This document shows, one piece after another, positions 8,493-16,463 of a stretch of DNA of 64,000 nt; position 1 is the first letter of the stretch, and each line of letters begins with the position of its first letter. The stretch is from Aerococcaceae bacterium DSM 111021. GTDB taxonomy: Bacteria; Bacillota; Bacilli; Lactobacillales; Aerococcaceae. The stretch covers positions 248,001 through 312,000 of the forward strand of contig JACCEK010000001.1 in the NCBI GenBank assembly GCA_020112395.1, written 5' to 3'. Below the pieces are notes generated by a model. It had not been told where the DNA came from, made no database searches, and worked only from the letters and a program-made list of their open reading frames with translations. Made by a program: the position numbers and the translations under genes.

Positions 8493-8518
8493 GAACACAA
8501 TTGTGTTCAAAGTATGAT
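8493..8518 (+). promoter_or_regulatory. toxin-antitoxin operator palindrome with -10 element
   Basis: GAACACAATTGTGTTC (8493-8508) is a perfect 16-bp palindrome. A TATGAT -10-like hexamer (8513-8518) follows, 25 nt before the antitoxin start. The placement suits autorepression by the RHH antitoxin, which is usual in type II systems. Confidence 0.65.
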
Positions 8519-8542
8519 AGTGTTAATAAGGAGGTTGATAAA

Positions 8543-8767
8543 ATGAGCACAATTACAGTTCGTGTTACAGAAGATGAAAAACAATTCTTGGATGAGATGG
8601 CAAAATTTGAAGGGAAAAGTTTATCTGAATTATTAAAAACAACCACTCTTGAGTATTTAGAAGATACTTACGATGCAAATATTGCGGATTACTCCTATCA
8701 AGAATACTTAAAAGATAAAAAGACACGTCCTTTAGCAGATTTAATGTCTGAATTGAATATATCATGA
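8543..8767 (+). CDS. RelB-type ribbon-helix-helix antitoxin
   Basis: A 74-aa acidic protein. The N-terminal STITVRVTEDEKQFLDEMAKFEGKS reads as a ribbon-helix-helix DNA-binding domain (beta strand then two helices). The C-terminal half would wrap and neutralise the toxin. It overlaps the following RelE-type gene by 4 nt (ATGA), the hallmark of a type II toxin-antitoxin pair. AAGGAGG is just upstream of ATG 8543. The palindrome at 8493-8508 is the likely operator. Confidence 0.85.
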   Translation: MSTITVRVTEDEKQFLDEMAKFEGKSLSELLKTTTLEYLEDTYDANIADYSYQEYLKDKKTRPLADLMSELNIS

Positions 8768-9051
8768 CATACCAAGTTGAAACGACCATTCATTTTGACA
8801 AACAGATTAAAAAAATGGATCGGTTTGTAGCGATAACAATATTAAAGTGGCTAGAGAAAAAAGTAAATAATTCTGAAAATCCAAGAATTTATGGTAAGCA
8901 ATTGAAAGGCAATTTATCTAACTATTGGAGATATAGAGTGGGGGATTATCGAATTATTTGTGAAATTAATGATGATACCCTGATTGTTTTAGCTATAGAG
9001 GCTGGTCACAGGCGAAAAATATCTAATATCTTAAACCAATGTAATTACTAA
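8764..9051 (+). CDS. RelE/ParE-family toxin
   Basis: A 95-aa basic protein with the RelE/ParE pattern: GKQLKGNLSNYWRYRVGDYRIICEI followed by VLAIEAGHRRKIS. RelE members cleave mRNA in the ribosome and ParE members poison gyrase; the sequence does not decide between them. The C-terminal Tyr common in RelE (GHRxxVY) is Ile here, so catalytic behaviour may differ. Translation is coupled to the antitoxin through the ATGA overlap. A terminator begins at its 3' end. Confidence 0.85.
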   Translation: MTYQVETTIHFDKQIKKMDRFVAITILKWLEKKVNNSENPRIYGKQLKGNLSNYWRYRVGDYRIICEINDDTLIVLAIEAGHRRKISNILNQCNY

Positions 9052-9073
9052 TAAGTAAGTGCATTGGTTTTTA
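9034..9073 (+). terminator. terminator of the toxin-antitoxin operon
   Basis: ACCAATG and CATTGGT arms enclose the toxin stop codon and are followed by a T-rich run. The left arm lies in the last toxin codons. Confidence 0.65.
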
Positions 9074-9100
9074 TTTATTAAGCACTTTATAGATAAAATC

Positions 9101-9128
9101 TTGCATATTCTCTATTATGTTTTATAAT
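9101..9128 (+). promoter_or_regulatory. promoter of the universal stress protein gene
   Basis: TTGCAT (9101-9106), 16-nt spacer, TATAAT (9123-9128), about 50 nt before the start codon. Confidence 0.65.
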
Positions 9129-9178
9129 GGATATAGATAAGTTGATTGCGCTTTCAAAATAGAAAGGTGTTGGTTTTG

Positions 9179-9580
9179 ATGACAAAAATATACAAGAATA
9201 TACTTTTGCCAGTTGATGGTTCACAACAGTCTATCGATGCATTCAAACGTGGCGTTTTATTAGCAAAACAATGGGATAGTAATGTCTATTTGGTTCGTGT
9301 AGTGAAGGATGATGACAATCAAGAAATTACACCAGAACAACGCGAATCACTTTTAAACTCACTAGAAGAATATGCGCGGAATGAAAGAGTGTCTCTAAAT
9401 AAAGAATTAATATACGGAGATCCACGCACACAAATAGCAGAAGTTTTAGTTAACCGTTGGTCGATTGATTTGATTATTTTAGGAGCTACTGGTAAAGGTC
9501 GAGTAGCAAAAATGTTAATTGGATCAATTACAGATTATGTCGTTAGAAATGCTCAATGTGACGTTTTAATAAGCCGTTAA
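9179..9580 (+). CDS. universal stress protein UspA family
   Basis: A 133-aa single-domain Usp. YKNILLPVDGSQQSIDAF at the N-terminus and GATGKGRVAKMLIGSITDYV near the C-terminus carry the G-2x-G-9x-G(S/T) ATP-binding signature, so an ATP-binding type is predicted. GAAAGGTG precedes ATG 9179; the open frame extends 11 codons further without a good signal. It has its own promoter and terminator. Confidence 0.9.
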   Translation: MTKIYKNILLPVDGSQQSIDAFKRGVLLAKQWDSNVYLVRVVKDDDNQEITPEQRESLLNSLEEYARNERVSLNKELIYGDPRTQIAEVLVNRWSIDLIILGATGKGRVAKMLIGSITDYVVRNAQCDVLISR

Positions 9581-9582
9581 AT

Positions 9583-9632
9583 ACAATGTAAAAAGCTACT
9601 CTGATAATAAAGGAGTAGCTTTTTACATTGTA
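9583..9632. terminator. long perfect terminator hairpin
   Basis: Eighteen-bp perfect inverted repeat with GCTACT/AGTAGC at the tip and A/T runs in both arms, immediately after the Usp stop codon. Confidence 0.85.
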
Positions 9633-9645
9633 TCAAACGGAAGTA

Positions 9646-9684
9646 TATTTAATTGAAATATTTTAAAAATATTTCAATTAAATA
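9646..9684. repeat. 39-nt AT-rich palindrome upstream of dbpA
   Basis: Arms of 19 nt (9646-9664 and 9666-9684) are exact reverse complements around a single A. Every base is A or T except one G in the left arm and one C in the right arm. It lies just upstream of the predicted extended -10 promoter at 9706-9714. Confidence 0.85.
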
Positions 9685-9705
9685 AATACTATTTCATCGC
9701 TAATC

Positions 9706-9714
9706 TGCTATACT
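9706..9714 (+). promoter_or_regulatory. extended -10 promoter of dbpA
   Basis: TGC then TATACT (9709-9714), 30 nt before the ATG. No clear -35; the large palindrome abuts the -35 region. Confidence 0.55.
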
Positions 9715-9744
9715 AATTCGACGTAGTAAAGAAAGTAGGAAAAT

Positions 9745-11202
9745 ATGAAAAATATAACATTTGAATCAATGGGCATAAGCTCAGAAATAACGACGGCACT
9801 TACAAGTCTTCGTTATTATAAACCAACAACGGTTCAGCAAGAAATTATTCCAGTAGTATTAGAAAATCGAGATGTTATCACTGAATCTCAAACAGGTAGT
9901 GGTAAAACAGCGGCATATGGAATCCCACTGTGTGAACAAACTATATGGGAAGAGAATAAGCCCCAAGCTTTGATTCTAGTTCCTACGCGTGAGCTAGCAA
10001 TGCAAATCAAAGATGATATTATGAATATTGGGCGATTAAAACGTATTAAAGTAACATCTGTTTTTGGAAAATCATCATTTAAAACACAGAAGTCAGAATT
10101 AAAACAGAAAAGTCATATTGTTGTAGGAACACCGGGACGGATATTAGAGCATCTAATAGAAGGAACTTTGAATGTAGATAAGGTGCGCACTTTAATCCTC
10201 GATGAAGCTGACGAGATGCTTAATATGGGCTTTATCGAGCAAGTTGAAGATATTATAAAGTACTTACCTAAAGAGCGTCAAACGATGCTATTTTCTGCTA
10301 CAATGCCTTCTGAAATTGAGCGTTTAGCTGTTTTCTATATGAAACCAGATCGAGTTTCAGTAAAAATAGAAAAAACTGAAGCAAACACACCTAACATTTC
10401 ACAATCTTATATTAGAGTGAATGATATGGTAAAAGAAAAATTGCTATTAGATTTATTGACTCTTGAAAATCCAGATACGTGTATTATTTTTTGTAACACT
10501 AGGGATGAAGTAGATACTGTTGATACCTTTTTAGCGAAAGCAGGTTTACCTATTGATAAGATACATGGTGGTATGGATCAAGATGATCGTTCGGATGTTA
10601 TGAATGAATTCCGTTCTGGTAAGCTTCGTTATTTAGTAGCAACCGATGTTGCTTCACGTGGTTTAGATATTGATAATGTTACTCATGTCATCAATTATAA
10701 TGTGCCATTTGAGAATGAAAGCTTCACACATCGTACGGGACGTACAGGAAGAGCAGGCAAAACTGGTGTGGCATTGACATTGGTTAGCCCTAAAGAAGCA
10801 AGTCGTTGGCGTGAAGTCCGTGATTATGCTTTGGAAGAGAATATCGAAGTAACAGAAATTAATGCTCCTAGTGACCGCGTAGTTAATAGCGCAAAGCCAG
10901 CATTCGAAATGAAAATTAACTCACGTCCGGTATTGAAAGTTGCTCGTAATAAAGAATTAAATAAAGATATTACTAAAGTATATTTCAATGGTGGGAAAAA
11001 GAAAAAGCTTAGAGCTGTCGATTTTGTAGGAACTTTAACGAATATTAAAGGTGTCGAAGCCGAGGACATTGGTATTATTACCATCCAAGAAAATGTCACA
11101 TACGTTGAAATACTGAATGGTATGGGACCATATGTTATCACTGAGATGCAAAACCGAACTGTAAAAGGGAAAAAATTAAAAGTTCATAAAGCGAGAAAAT
11201 AA
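9745..11202 (+). CDS. dbpA: DEAD-box RNA helicase, DbpA/YxiN type
   Basis: A 485-aa ATP-dependent RNA helicase. All core motifs are present: SQTGSGKTA (Walker A), PTRELAMQ, TPGRILEH, LDEADEML, FSATMP, ATDVASRGLDID and HRTGRTGRAG. The C-terminal 75 residues (KVYFNGGKKKKLRAVDFVG to KVHKARK) form a DbpA-type RNA-binding domain, which in Bacillus YxiN recognises a 23S rRNA hairpin during 50S assembly. A CshA-type helicase is less likely because of that tail. AGTAGG precedes ATG 9745. Monocistronic; it converges on trkH. Confidence 0.9.
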   Translation: MKNITFESMGISSEITTALTSLRYYKPTTVQQEIIPVVLENRDVITESQTGSGKTAAYGIPLCEQTIWEENKPQALILVPTRELAMQIKDDIMNIGRLKRIKVTSVFGKSSFKTQKSELKQKSHIVVGTPGRILEHLIEGTLNVDKVRTLILDEADEMLNMGFIEQVEDIIKYLPKERQTMLFSATMPSEIERLAVFYMKPDRVSVKIEKTEANTPNISQSYIRVNDMVKEKLLLDLLTLENPDTCIIFCNTRDEVDTVDTFLAKAGLPIDKIHGGMDQDDRSDVMNEFRSGKLRYLVATDVASRGLDIDNVTHVINYNVPFENESFTHRTGRTGRAGKTGVALTLVSPKEASRWREVRDYALEENIEVTEINAPSDRVVNSAKPAFEMKINSRPVLKVARNKELNKDITKVYFNGGKKKKLRAVDFVGTLTNIKGVEAEDIGIITIQENVTYVEILNGMGPYVITEMQNRTVKGKKLKVHKARK

Positions 11203-11263
11203 TTAACATAACACCCAACCCAATATCCAGAATATTGGCACTGGAAAATTATAATCCAAACAA

Positions 11264-11314
11264 AAACATAGTGAGTCTCTATTTACAATTAAGAGTACTC
11301 ACTATGTTTTTTGT
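11264..11314. terminator. terminator between dbpA and trkH
   Basis: ACATAGTGAGT and ACTCACTATGT arms with a T-run after the right arm and an A-run before the left arm, serving both convergent genes. Confidence 0.85.
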
Positions 11315-11335
11315 TATACTAAATTATACTGCTTG

Positions 11336-12787
11336 TTAATAGCGTTTTAGCCATGTATTAGGAGAAAATAGAATTAACATTGGGAATATTTCTAAACGTC
11401 CCATGATCATGATGAATGATAATATTATTTTGATAAAAGGACTAAAATGTGCAAAGTTTTGAGAGGGTCCGACAATGCCTAAACCAGGTCCAATATTATT
11501 AAATGTTGCGGCTACCGCACTAAAAGAGGATAGTAGATTTGGAGTTTCTAAACTAACTACCAGCACTGCCACAATGAAAATCAGAATATAGACCACCAAG
11601 TAACTTAGAACAGTATTAGCCAATTTAGAATCTATACGACGACCTTCATATTGGATGGCAACGACTCGATTAGGACGAATCGTTTGTTTAATTTCAGCCC
11701 AAGCAATTTTAACTAATAATAAAACGCGTGAAACTTTTAAACCACCCGCGGTCGATCCAGCCATTCCTCCGACAAACATCAATAGAATGAGTATCAATTG
11801 CGAGAATAAAGGCCAATGATCAAATAGAGCAGTTGAATAACCCGTTGTTGAAATGATAGAAGCTACTGTAAAGAAACTATCCCGAAATGCATTGACAACA
11901 CCATAAGAGGTTGAGATCAAATTCATGGCGATTAAAAGCACACCTACGGCGATAATTGCTAGAAACCAACGAAGTTCTTCACTTTTTAGTACTCGCTTCG
12001 CTTGATGTATGAAGACTAAATAGAACAAATTGAAATTGATACTGAATACAATCATACCGATACTTAAAATCATCTCAACTGTAAAACTTTCATAAGGTGC
12101 GATACTCCCATTCAAAACACCGAAACCACCCGTTCCTGCTGTCCCAAAAGCTAGTAACATCGCTTCGAAGAAGGGCACACCGGCAAGATACAAGCATATT
12201 AGGGTAATCATCATAAAAGTGAAATAAATAATATACAAAATTCGAGCGGTTGAAGACAACCTCGAAACAAGTTTACCAAAGGTAGGTCCAGTCATTTCAG
12301 CTTTCATGATATGTACTGATGACGACTCAGCTTTAGGTAAAATGGCCAAGGCGAAGACTAAAACTCCCATCCCACCAACAAAGTGGGTGAAACTACGCCA
12401 AAACAACATTGAATGTGATAAAGCTTCCACATCAATTAAAATACTTGCACCTGTCGTTGTAAATCCACTCGCCATTTCAAAAAAGGCATCGACGAACGAT
12501 GGAATCTGTTGGCTTAGAACAAAAGGAATGGCACTAAAAAAAGAAATAGAAATCCAAGATAGTGATACTATCGCAAAACCTTCACTCGCATAGAAAGTAC
12601 GACGATGCAATTTCGTCCGTGATAGGGCAAAACCAATAACAAAAGTCCCTAGAGAAGTACCAAGAAAACTAGCAATATTTACCCAACTTTCTTGATAGAT
12701 CACACTGACTATTAAGGGTAATAACATCAGTCCAGCAAGAATCATTAAAATATTTCCGAGGGTATAGCGGATAAATTGTTTATTCAT
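11336..12787 (-). CDS. trkH: TrkH/KtrB-family potassium uptake channel subunit
   Basis: A 483-aa integral membrane protein with about 10-12 hydrophobic segments. The repeated pore-loop glycines are seen in SGFTTTGASIL, GTAGTGGFGVL, STTGYST and NNIGPGLG, the four K+-filter-like segments of TrkH/KtrB. It imports K+ under control of the cytosolic TrkA encoded directly upstream. AAGGAGG overlaps the trkA stop region and lies 5 nt from the ATG, so the two genes are translationally close. Length matches TrkH better than the shorter KtrB. Confidence 0.9.
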   Translation of the reverse strand: MNKQFIRYTLGNILMILAGLMLLPLIVSVIYQESWVNIASFLGTSLGTFVIGFALSRTKLHRRTFYASEGFAIVSLSWISISFFSAIPFVLSQQIPSFVDAFFEMASGFTTTGASILIDVEALSHSMLFWRSFTHFVGGMGVLVFALAILPKAESSSVHIMKAEMTGPTFGKLVSRLSSTARILYIIYFTFMMITLICLYLAGVPFFEAMLLAFGTAGTGGFGVLNGSIAPYESFTVEMILSIGMIVFSINFNLFYLVFIHQAKRVLKSEELRWFLAIIAVGVLLIAMNLISTSYGVVNAFRDSFFTVASIISTTGYSTALFDHWPLFSQLILILLMFVGGMAGSTAGGLKVSRVLLLVKIAWAEIKQTIRPNRVVAIQYEGRRIDSKLANTVLSYLVVYILIFIVAVLVVSLETPNLLSSFSAVAATFNNIGPGLGIVGPSQNFAHFSPFIKIILSFIMIMGRLEIFPMLILFSPNTWLKRY

Positions 12788-12797
12788 TATGGCCTCC

Positions 12798-14150
12798 TTA
12801 CTTCAAGATATCATCAATATCGCTAAATGCCTTATGCTTAGTTACAATAAGCACATGATCATCAGCTAAGATAACATCGTCACCTGTAGGATATATTAAT
12901 TGCGAGCCTCGTATTATGTAGGCAATTAAGACATTGTCTTTTGTATTTAGATCTTTAAGCTTAATATTCACCACACGACTGTTTTCTTTTACAAGGAATT
13001 GTAAAGTCTCAACTTGGTCATCAGCAATTCTAATTAAAGCCTCTACATTTGATGCCGTTGCATTTCTTAAAGAGCGAACGTATCGTAAAATCTTGTTTGT
13101 TATTAATCGTTTTGGGGTCACGATGGCTTGCAAGTCCGAGTCACCCAATATTTTTAATAAGCCAGTTCGACTCACTTTTGTCATGACTTTCTTAATACCT
13201 AAAGATAGGGCGTACATCGAATTAATAATATTTTCCTCGTCGATACCCGTCAAACTTAAGACCGCATCAAAATTCTCGATACGTTCTTCTAATAACAATT
13301 CCTGTTCCATTCCGTCGCCTTTAATCACAACGACTTGTGGGAATCGGTGACTGAGGTCTAAAGCTCTTTCTTCATTTAATTCAATCACTTTTAAATCAAT
13401 ATCCATCTTACTTAGTAGATGAAGAGTGTAATAGGTCAAACGGCCTCCACCAATAATTAAAACCGATTTAATTTTTTCTTCACGATAACCAGCTTTGGAA
13501 TAAAAGTTTGCTAAATCTTCTCGAGATCCTGTCACATAAACACGATCCCCAACTCTCAAGACAGATTGTCCACTTGGTATAATCGTTTGTTTATCATGGG
13601 TTAGGGCGCAAATTAATACTTCACCATATTCATTTCTAAATTGATTTAAAGACTGATCGGCCAACGGGCTGCCAGCTTTAATTTCTAGTTCAACTAGATT
13701 CACACGGCCTTTACCGAATTGTTCAATACTGAGTGAATGCGGGAACTCAATACTTTTGGTAATGTAACGAGCAGCAACCATCTCTGGATTGATAACTAAG
13801 TCAATACCTAGGCTCTCACGAACAAATTCAATATGATTTGTATATTTAGGATTTCTTACACGAGCAATGGTGTACTTAGCACCTAATTGCTTAGCAATAA
13901 TTGAACTTATGATATTCGTTTCATCCTCAGGTGTCACAGCAATAAACATATCACACTGTTCAACACCAGCTTCGACTAAATTATCATAATCCGCGCCGTC
14001 ACCAACTAAACCTGTTATGTCGGTTTTATTTATAATGCGATTCAATCTTTCTGGAATGGTTTCGATGAGAACGATATTATTATTCTCCAATGCTAGTTCT
14101 TGGCAAAGAATTTCACCAACTTTTCCTCCACCTATAATGACAATATCCAT
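12798..14150 (-). CDS. trkA: Trk system potassium uptake regulator TrkA
   Basis: A 450-aa cytosolic protein with tandem RCK modules: Rossmann TrkN (MDIVIIGGGKVGEILCQEL), TrkA-C, a second TrkN (SVLIIGGGRLTYYTL), and a final TrkA-C. It gates TrkH in response to nucleotides. The frame is open eight codons further upstream with ATG 14174, but AAGGTG lies about 9 nt before ATG 14150 and MDIVIIGGG is the standard N-terminus. It is the first gene of the trkA-trkH operon. Confidence 0.9.
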   Translation of the reverse strand: MDIVIIGGGKVGEILCQELALENNNIVLIETIPERLNRIINKTDITGLVGDGADYDNLVEAGVEQCDMFIAVTPEDETNIISSIIAKQLGAKYTIARVRNPKYTNHIEFVRESLGIDLVINPEMVAARYITKSIEFPHSLSIEQFGKGRVNLVELEIKAGSPLADQSLNQFRNEYGEVLICALTHDKQTIIPSGQSVLRVGDRVYVTGSREDLANFYSKAGYREEKIKSVLIIGGGRLTYYTLHLLSKMDIDLKVIELNEERALDLSHRFPQVVVIKGDGMEQELLLEERIENFDAVLSLTGIDEENIINSMYALSLGIKKVMTKVSRTGLLKILGDSDLQAIVTPKRLITNKILRYVRSLRNATASNVEALIRIADDQVETLQFLVKENSRVVNIKLKDLNTKDNVLIAYIIRGSQLIYPTGDDVILADDHVLIVTKHKAFSDIDDILK

Positions 14151-14864
14151 TTGACGATTCACCTTCGTTTTCATAAAATTTTAATTTAAATAAGTTGAAT
14201 ATTAGCAATTTGACTTGATCCTAAATATACATGCAATGAGAAGCCTGTAATTGCATGGTTTAGACTAAGAAATATAAGAGCTAATAAGACAGTCATTTTA
14301 AACTATATAAAGCAATATTACAATAGTTTCATCAAGTAATAAAGAAAATATTGCTGGCAATATCATAAGTGGTTAAACAAGTATAAAGTGATGCTGTTAT
14401 GCGATTAGGAAAATTGAAAACTTCAAAAAGATAGAAGTTTGAGTCATAGGATAGATCGAGGAACTTAATGAGATGTAAGAGATCAATTTGAATTTTAAAA
14501 GAAAATAGAAACATCAAAATTGATTATTATCATATTACTTAAAATAGAATTCAGTCTCTGAGTATCTTTACGCATAAGTCTAAGCATAATAATCTGAATT
14601 AACCTCAGAATCGATATTTAAATTTATGCGGAGAAAAAGAAGTAGGGTTGGCGAGATAAAACATGGATATTGTGGAATAATACATTTTCTCATTCGAGTT
14701 TACATAATATATATTATCGAACTTTATTATTTGAGAGAGTTTATCATATACTTATAGAACAACTCATTAATATGAAGTAATTATACTGATTGATATACTT
14801 CATATAAAAAATCATTACAACAATTACTTGTAATTTCATTGAGAGCTAATTTATTATTTTAGTT

Positions 14865-15056
14865 ATGGTTTTAGCTGAAGATTCAAGCGAAGAATCTTCA
14901 GAACACATTGAGTCTTGTAATAATGATAAAGTTGATTCTGTAGATAATGAATCTGAGTTTGAAGTCGATAATCAAAAAACGATTTGCCTATAATCAGTTT
15001 AGCTGGATTCACTGAAGCGAATGATGAAGATGAAATTCAGCTTATCTTGCTATAGA
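14865..15056 (+). pseudogene. remnant of an acidic, probably secreted protein
   Basis: A 42-codon frame from ATG 14865 reads LAEDSSEESSEHIES and further Asp/Glu/Ser-rich sequence, then stops. After a shift of frame, acidic coding-like sequence continues (AGFTEANDEDEIQ) to a stop near 15056. Ser/Glu-rich stretches of this kind follow the signal peptide in surface proteins and lipoproteins (compare the CapA-like protein at 38217). No ribosome binding site is seen. Gene identity unknown. Confidence 0.3.
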
Positions 15057-15215
15057 TAGTATTATCTACAATGTCACAATTTTGATGCATAGACAGATAG
15101 AAATCACTAAAATATGATGACCGGTGGTACTGATTAGTTGAATCAGTACCAGCTCACGACACAGATATTTTAGAGTTTTTTTCTATAGCTGGTCGTTTAG
15201 AATAATGAATAAAAT

Positions 15216-15252
15216 AAAAACTCCTAACCAAAATTTCGGTTGGAGATTTTTA
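15216..15252 (-). terminator. terminator of the aro-can transcript
   Basis: CTCC-AACC and GGTTGGAG arms around AAAATTTC, with a T-rich tract on the minus strand after the hairpin, directly beyond the can stop codon. Confidence 0.75.
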
Positions 15253-15254
15253 CT

Positions 15255-15875
15255 TTAAAACTCATTAAATTCTTTATCATCTTGATTGTAGATTGAAATA
15301 ACACCGTCACCAATGCTATAATGCCAACCATTTAACGTTAATTGACCATTTTCAACACGATTTTTGATGTTATCATACGACATAAGATTACTTAGTTGCT
15401 GAATGACATTCAATTTCTCAAGTCGATTTGCTTTGGCAGTCATGCTATCATTTGGCATCTCTTCAGAGATTTGCTTACGCAAAGCATCTAACTGAGATAT
15501 CCAAATACCTGTATATGGGAGTTTCTCTATATTTTCAGGTGGATTGATACTAGCTGCACAACCACCACAATTAGAGTGTCCACAAACAATAATGTTTTTT
15601 ACATTCAAAACTTCTACAGCATATTCGATAGCAGATGTCGTAGATGCATATTTAACGCTCTGCCCCGCTGGTGGGACAATATTAGCAATATTTCTAATAT
15701 GAAATATTTCGCCTGGATAAGCTTGTAATAAACGTTCTGGGCTTACTCGAGAATCAGAACAACCAACAAATAATGTATGGGGCTTCTGTGTGTCACTTAG
15801 TGACTCATATAATTCTTGATTTCTTGCATAATCTTGATTTTTAAATTGCTTGAGTGCTTTATATATATTTTTCAA
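15255..15875 (-). CDS. can: beta-class carbonic anhydrase
   Basis: About 206 aa. CSDSRV (Cys-Asp pair) and HSNCGGC (His and Cys) are the zinc ligands and catalytic dyad of beta carbonic anhydrases, which interconvert CO2 and bicarbonate. There is no ATG; TTG at 15875, 9 nt after GGAAG, is preferred over the TTG two codons earlier. It follows aroK by about 75 nt. It may ride on aro transcripts or use its own weak TATACT -10 in the gap. Bicarbonate made here could feed pyruvate carboxylase (39406-42903). Confidence 0.88.
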   Translation of the reverse strand: MKNIYKALKQFKNQDYARNQELYESLSDTQKPHTLFVGCSDSRVSPERLLQAYPGEIFHIRNIANIVPPAGQSVKYASTTSAIEYAVEVLNVKNIIVCGHSNCGGCAASINPPENIEKLPYTGIWISQLDALRKQISEEMPNDSMTAKANRLEKLNVIQQLSNLMSYDNIKNRVENGQLTLNGWHYSIGDGVISIYNQDDKEFNEF

Positions 15876-15950
15876 ATGCAAAAACTTCCAATCTTATTAG
15901 TATAATATTAAGTTTACATATTTTATTGAATTGAAGCAAATTTGAATTAT

Positions 15951-16442
15951 TTATATCAAATTTATTACTCCATCTACAACTTCTTGCGTAGTTAAGTGAT
16001 CTGTTTCTATAGTATGGGTTGCGCACGATTGATAAAAAGCAAATCGATTCATATATACTGATCTTAATTCTTCAATCGAATTATTTTGAGCAATAGGCCT
16101 TAGACTCACTTGATCATCCGTGATTCGTTTTTGCAGTATGTCAAAATCAGCTTTTAGATATATCACATTATTCATTTTTTCTAGAAGTATTCTGTTCTCC
16201 ACAGTTTCTACACATCCTCCACCAGTGGATATAATACCGGGGAGTTGATAATATTTTGATAGATATTGGTGCTCAAGTTGTCTAAATTGAGATTCTCCGT
16301 GTATTTCGAAATACTTAGATAATGGCATGTTAATCTCTTTCATAATTTCTTTGTCTAAATCATAAAATGGTTGATTTAATATTTCACTTAAGTTTCGCCC
16401 TATGGTGGTCTTTCCAGCTCCCATAAATCCGATTAAAATCAT
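15951..16442 (-). CDS. aroK: shikimate kinase
   Basis: About 163 aa. ILIGFMGAGKTTIG at the extreme N-terminus is the Walker A loop. DLDKEI, FRxLE-type FRQLEHQ and STGGGCV are shikimate-binding motifs. It phosphorylates shikimate at O-3 with ATP. GAGGTG lies 6 nt before ATG 16442; the frame opens three codons earlier at GTG. It is the sixth gene of the aro run, 21 nt after aroA. Confidence 0.93.
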   Translation of the reverse strand: MILIGFMGAGKTTIGRNLSEILNQPFYDLDKEIMKEINMPLSKYFEIHGESQFRQLEHQYLSKYYQLPGIISTGGGCVETVENRILLEKMNNVIYLKADFDILQKRITDDQVSLRPIAQNNSIEELRSVYMNRFAFYQSCATHTIETDHLTTQEVVDGVINLI

Positions 16443-16463
16443 AAAATACACCTCTATTAATTA

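Larger units (their letters stand above)
14151..15254. other. 1.1-kb gene-poor, apparently decayed region
   Basis: No convincing intact gene. A 61-codon minus frame (14332-14517) has no ribosome binding site or recognisable product. A broken acidic reading frame lies at about 14865-15056. A 10-bp perfect inverted repeat (15126-15135/15141-15150, GGTACTGATT) lacks a T-run. The segment is more AT-rich than the flanking genes, and stops occur in all frames. Confidence 0.6.

Noticed and set aside
14332-14517. 61-codon minus-strand frame between trkA and can.
   Set aside because: No ribosome binding site, aromatic/hydrophobic composition typical of chance frames in AT-rich DNA, and it lies in a decayed region.
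15126-15150. GGTACTGATT/AATCAGTACC hairpin as a terminator or mobile-element end.
   Set aside because: No T-run on either strand, and no transposase or matching second copy nearby.
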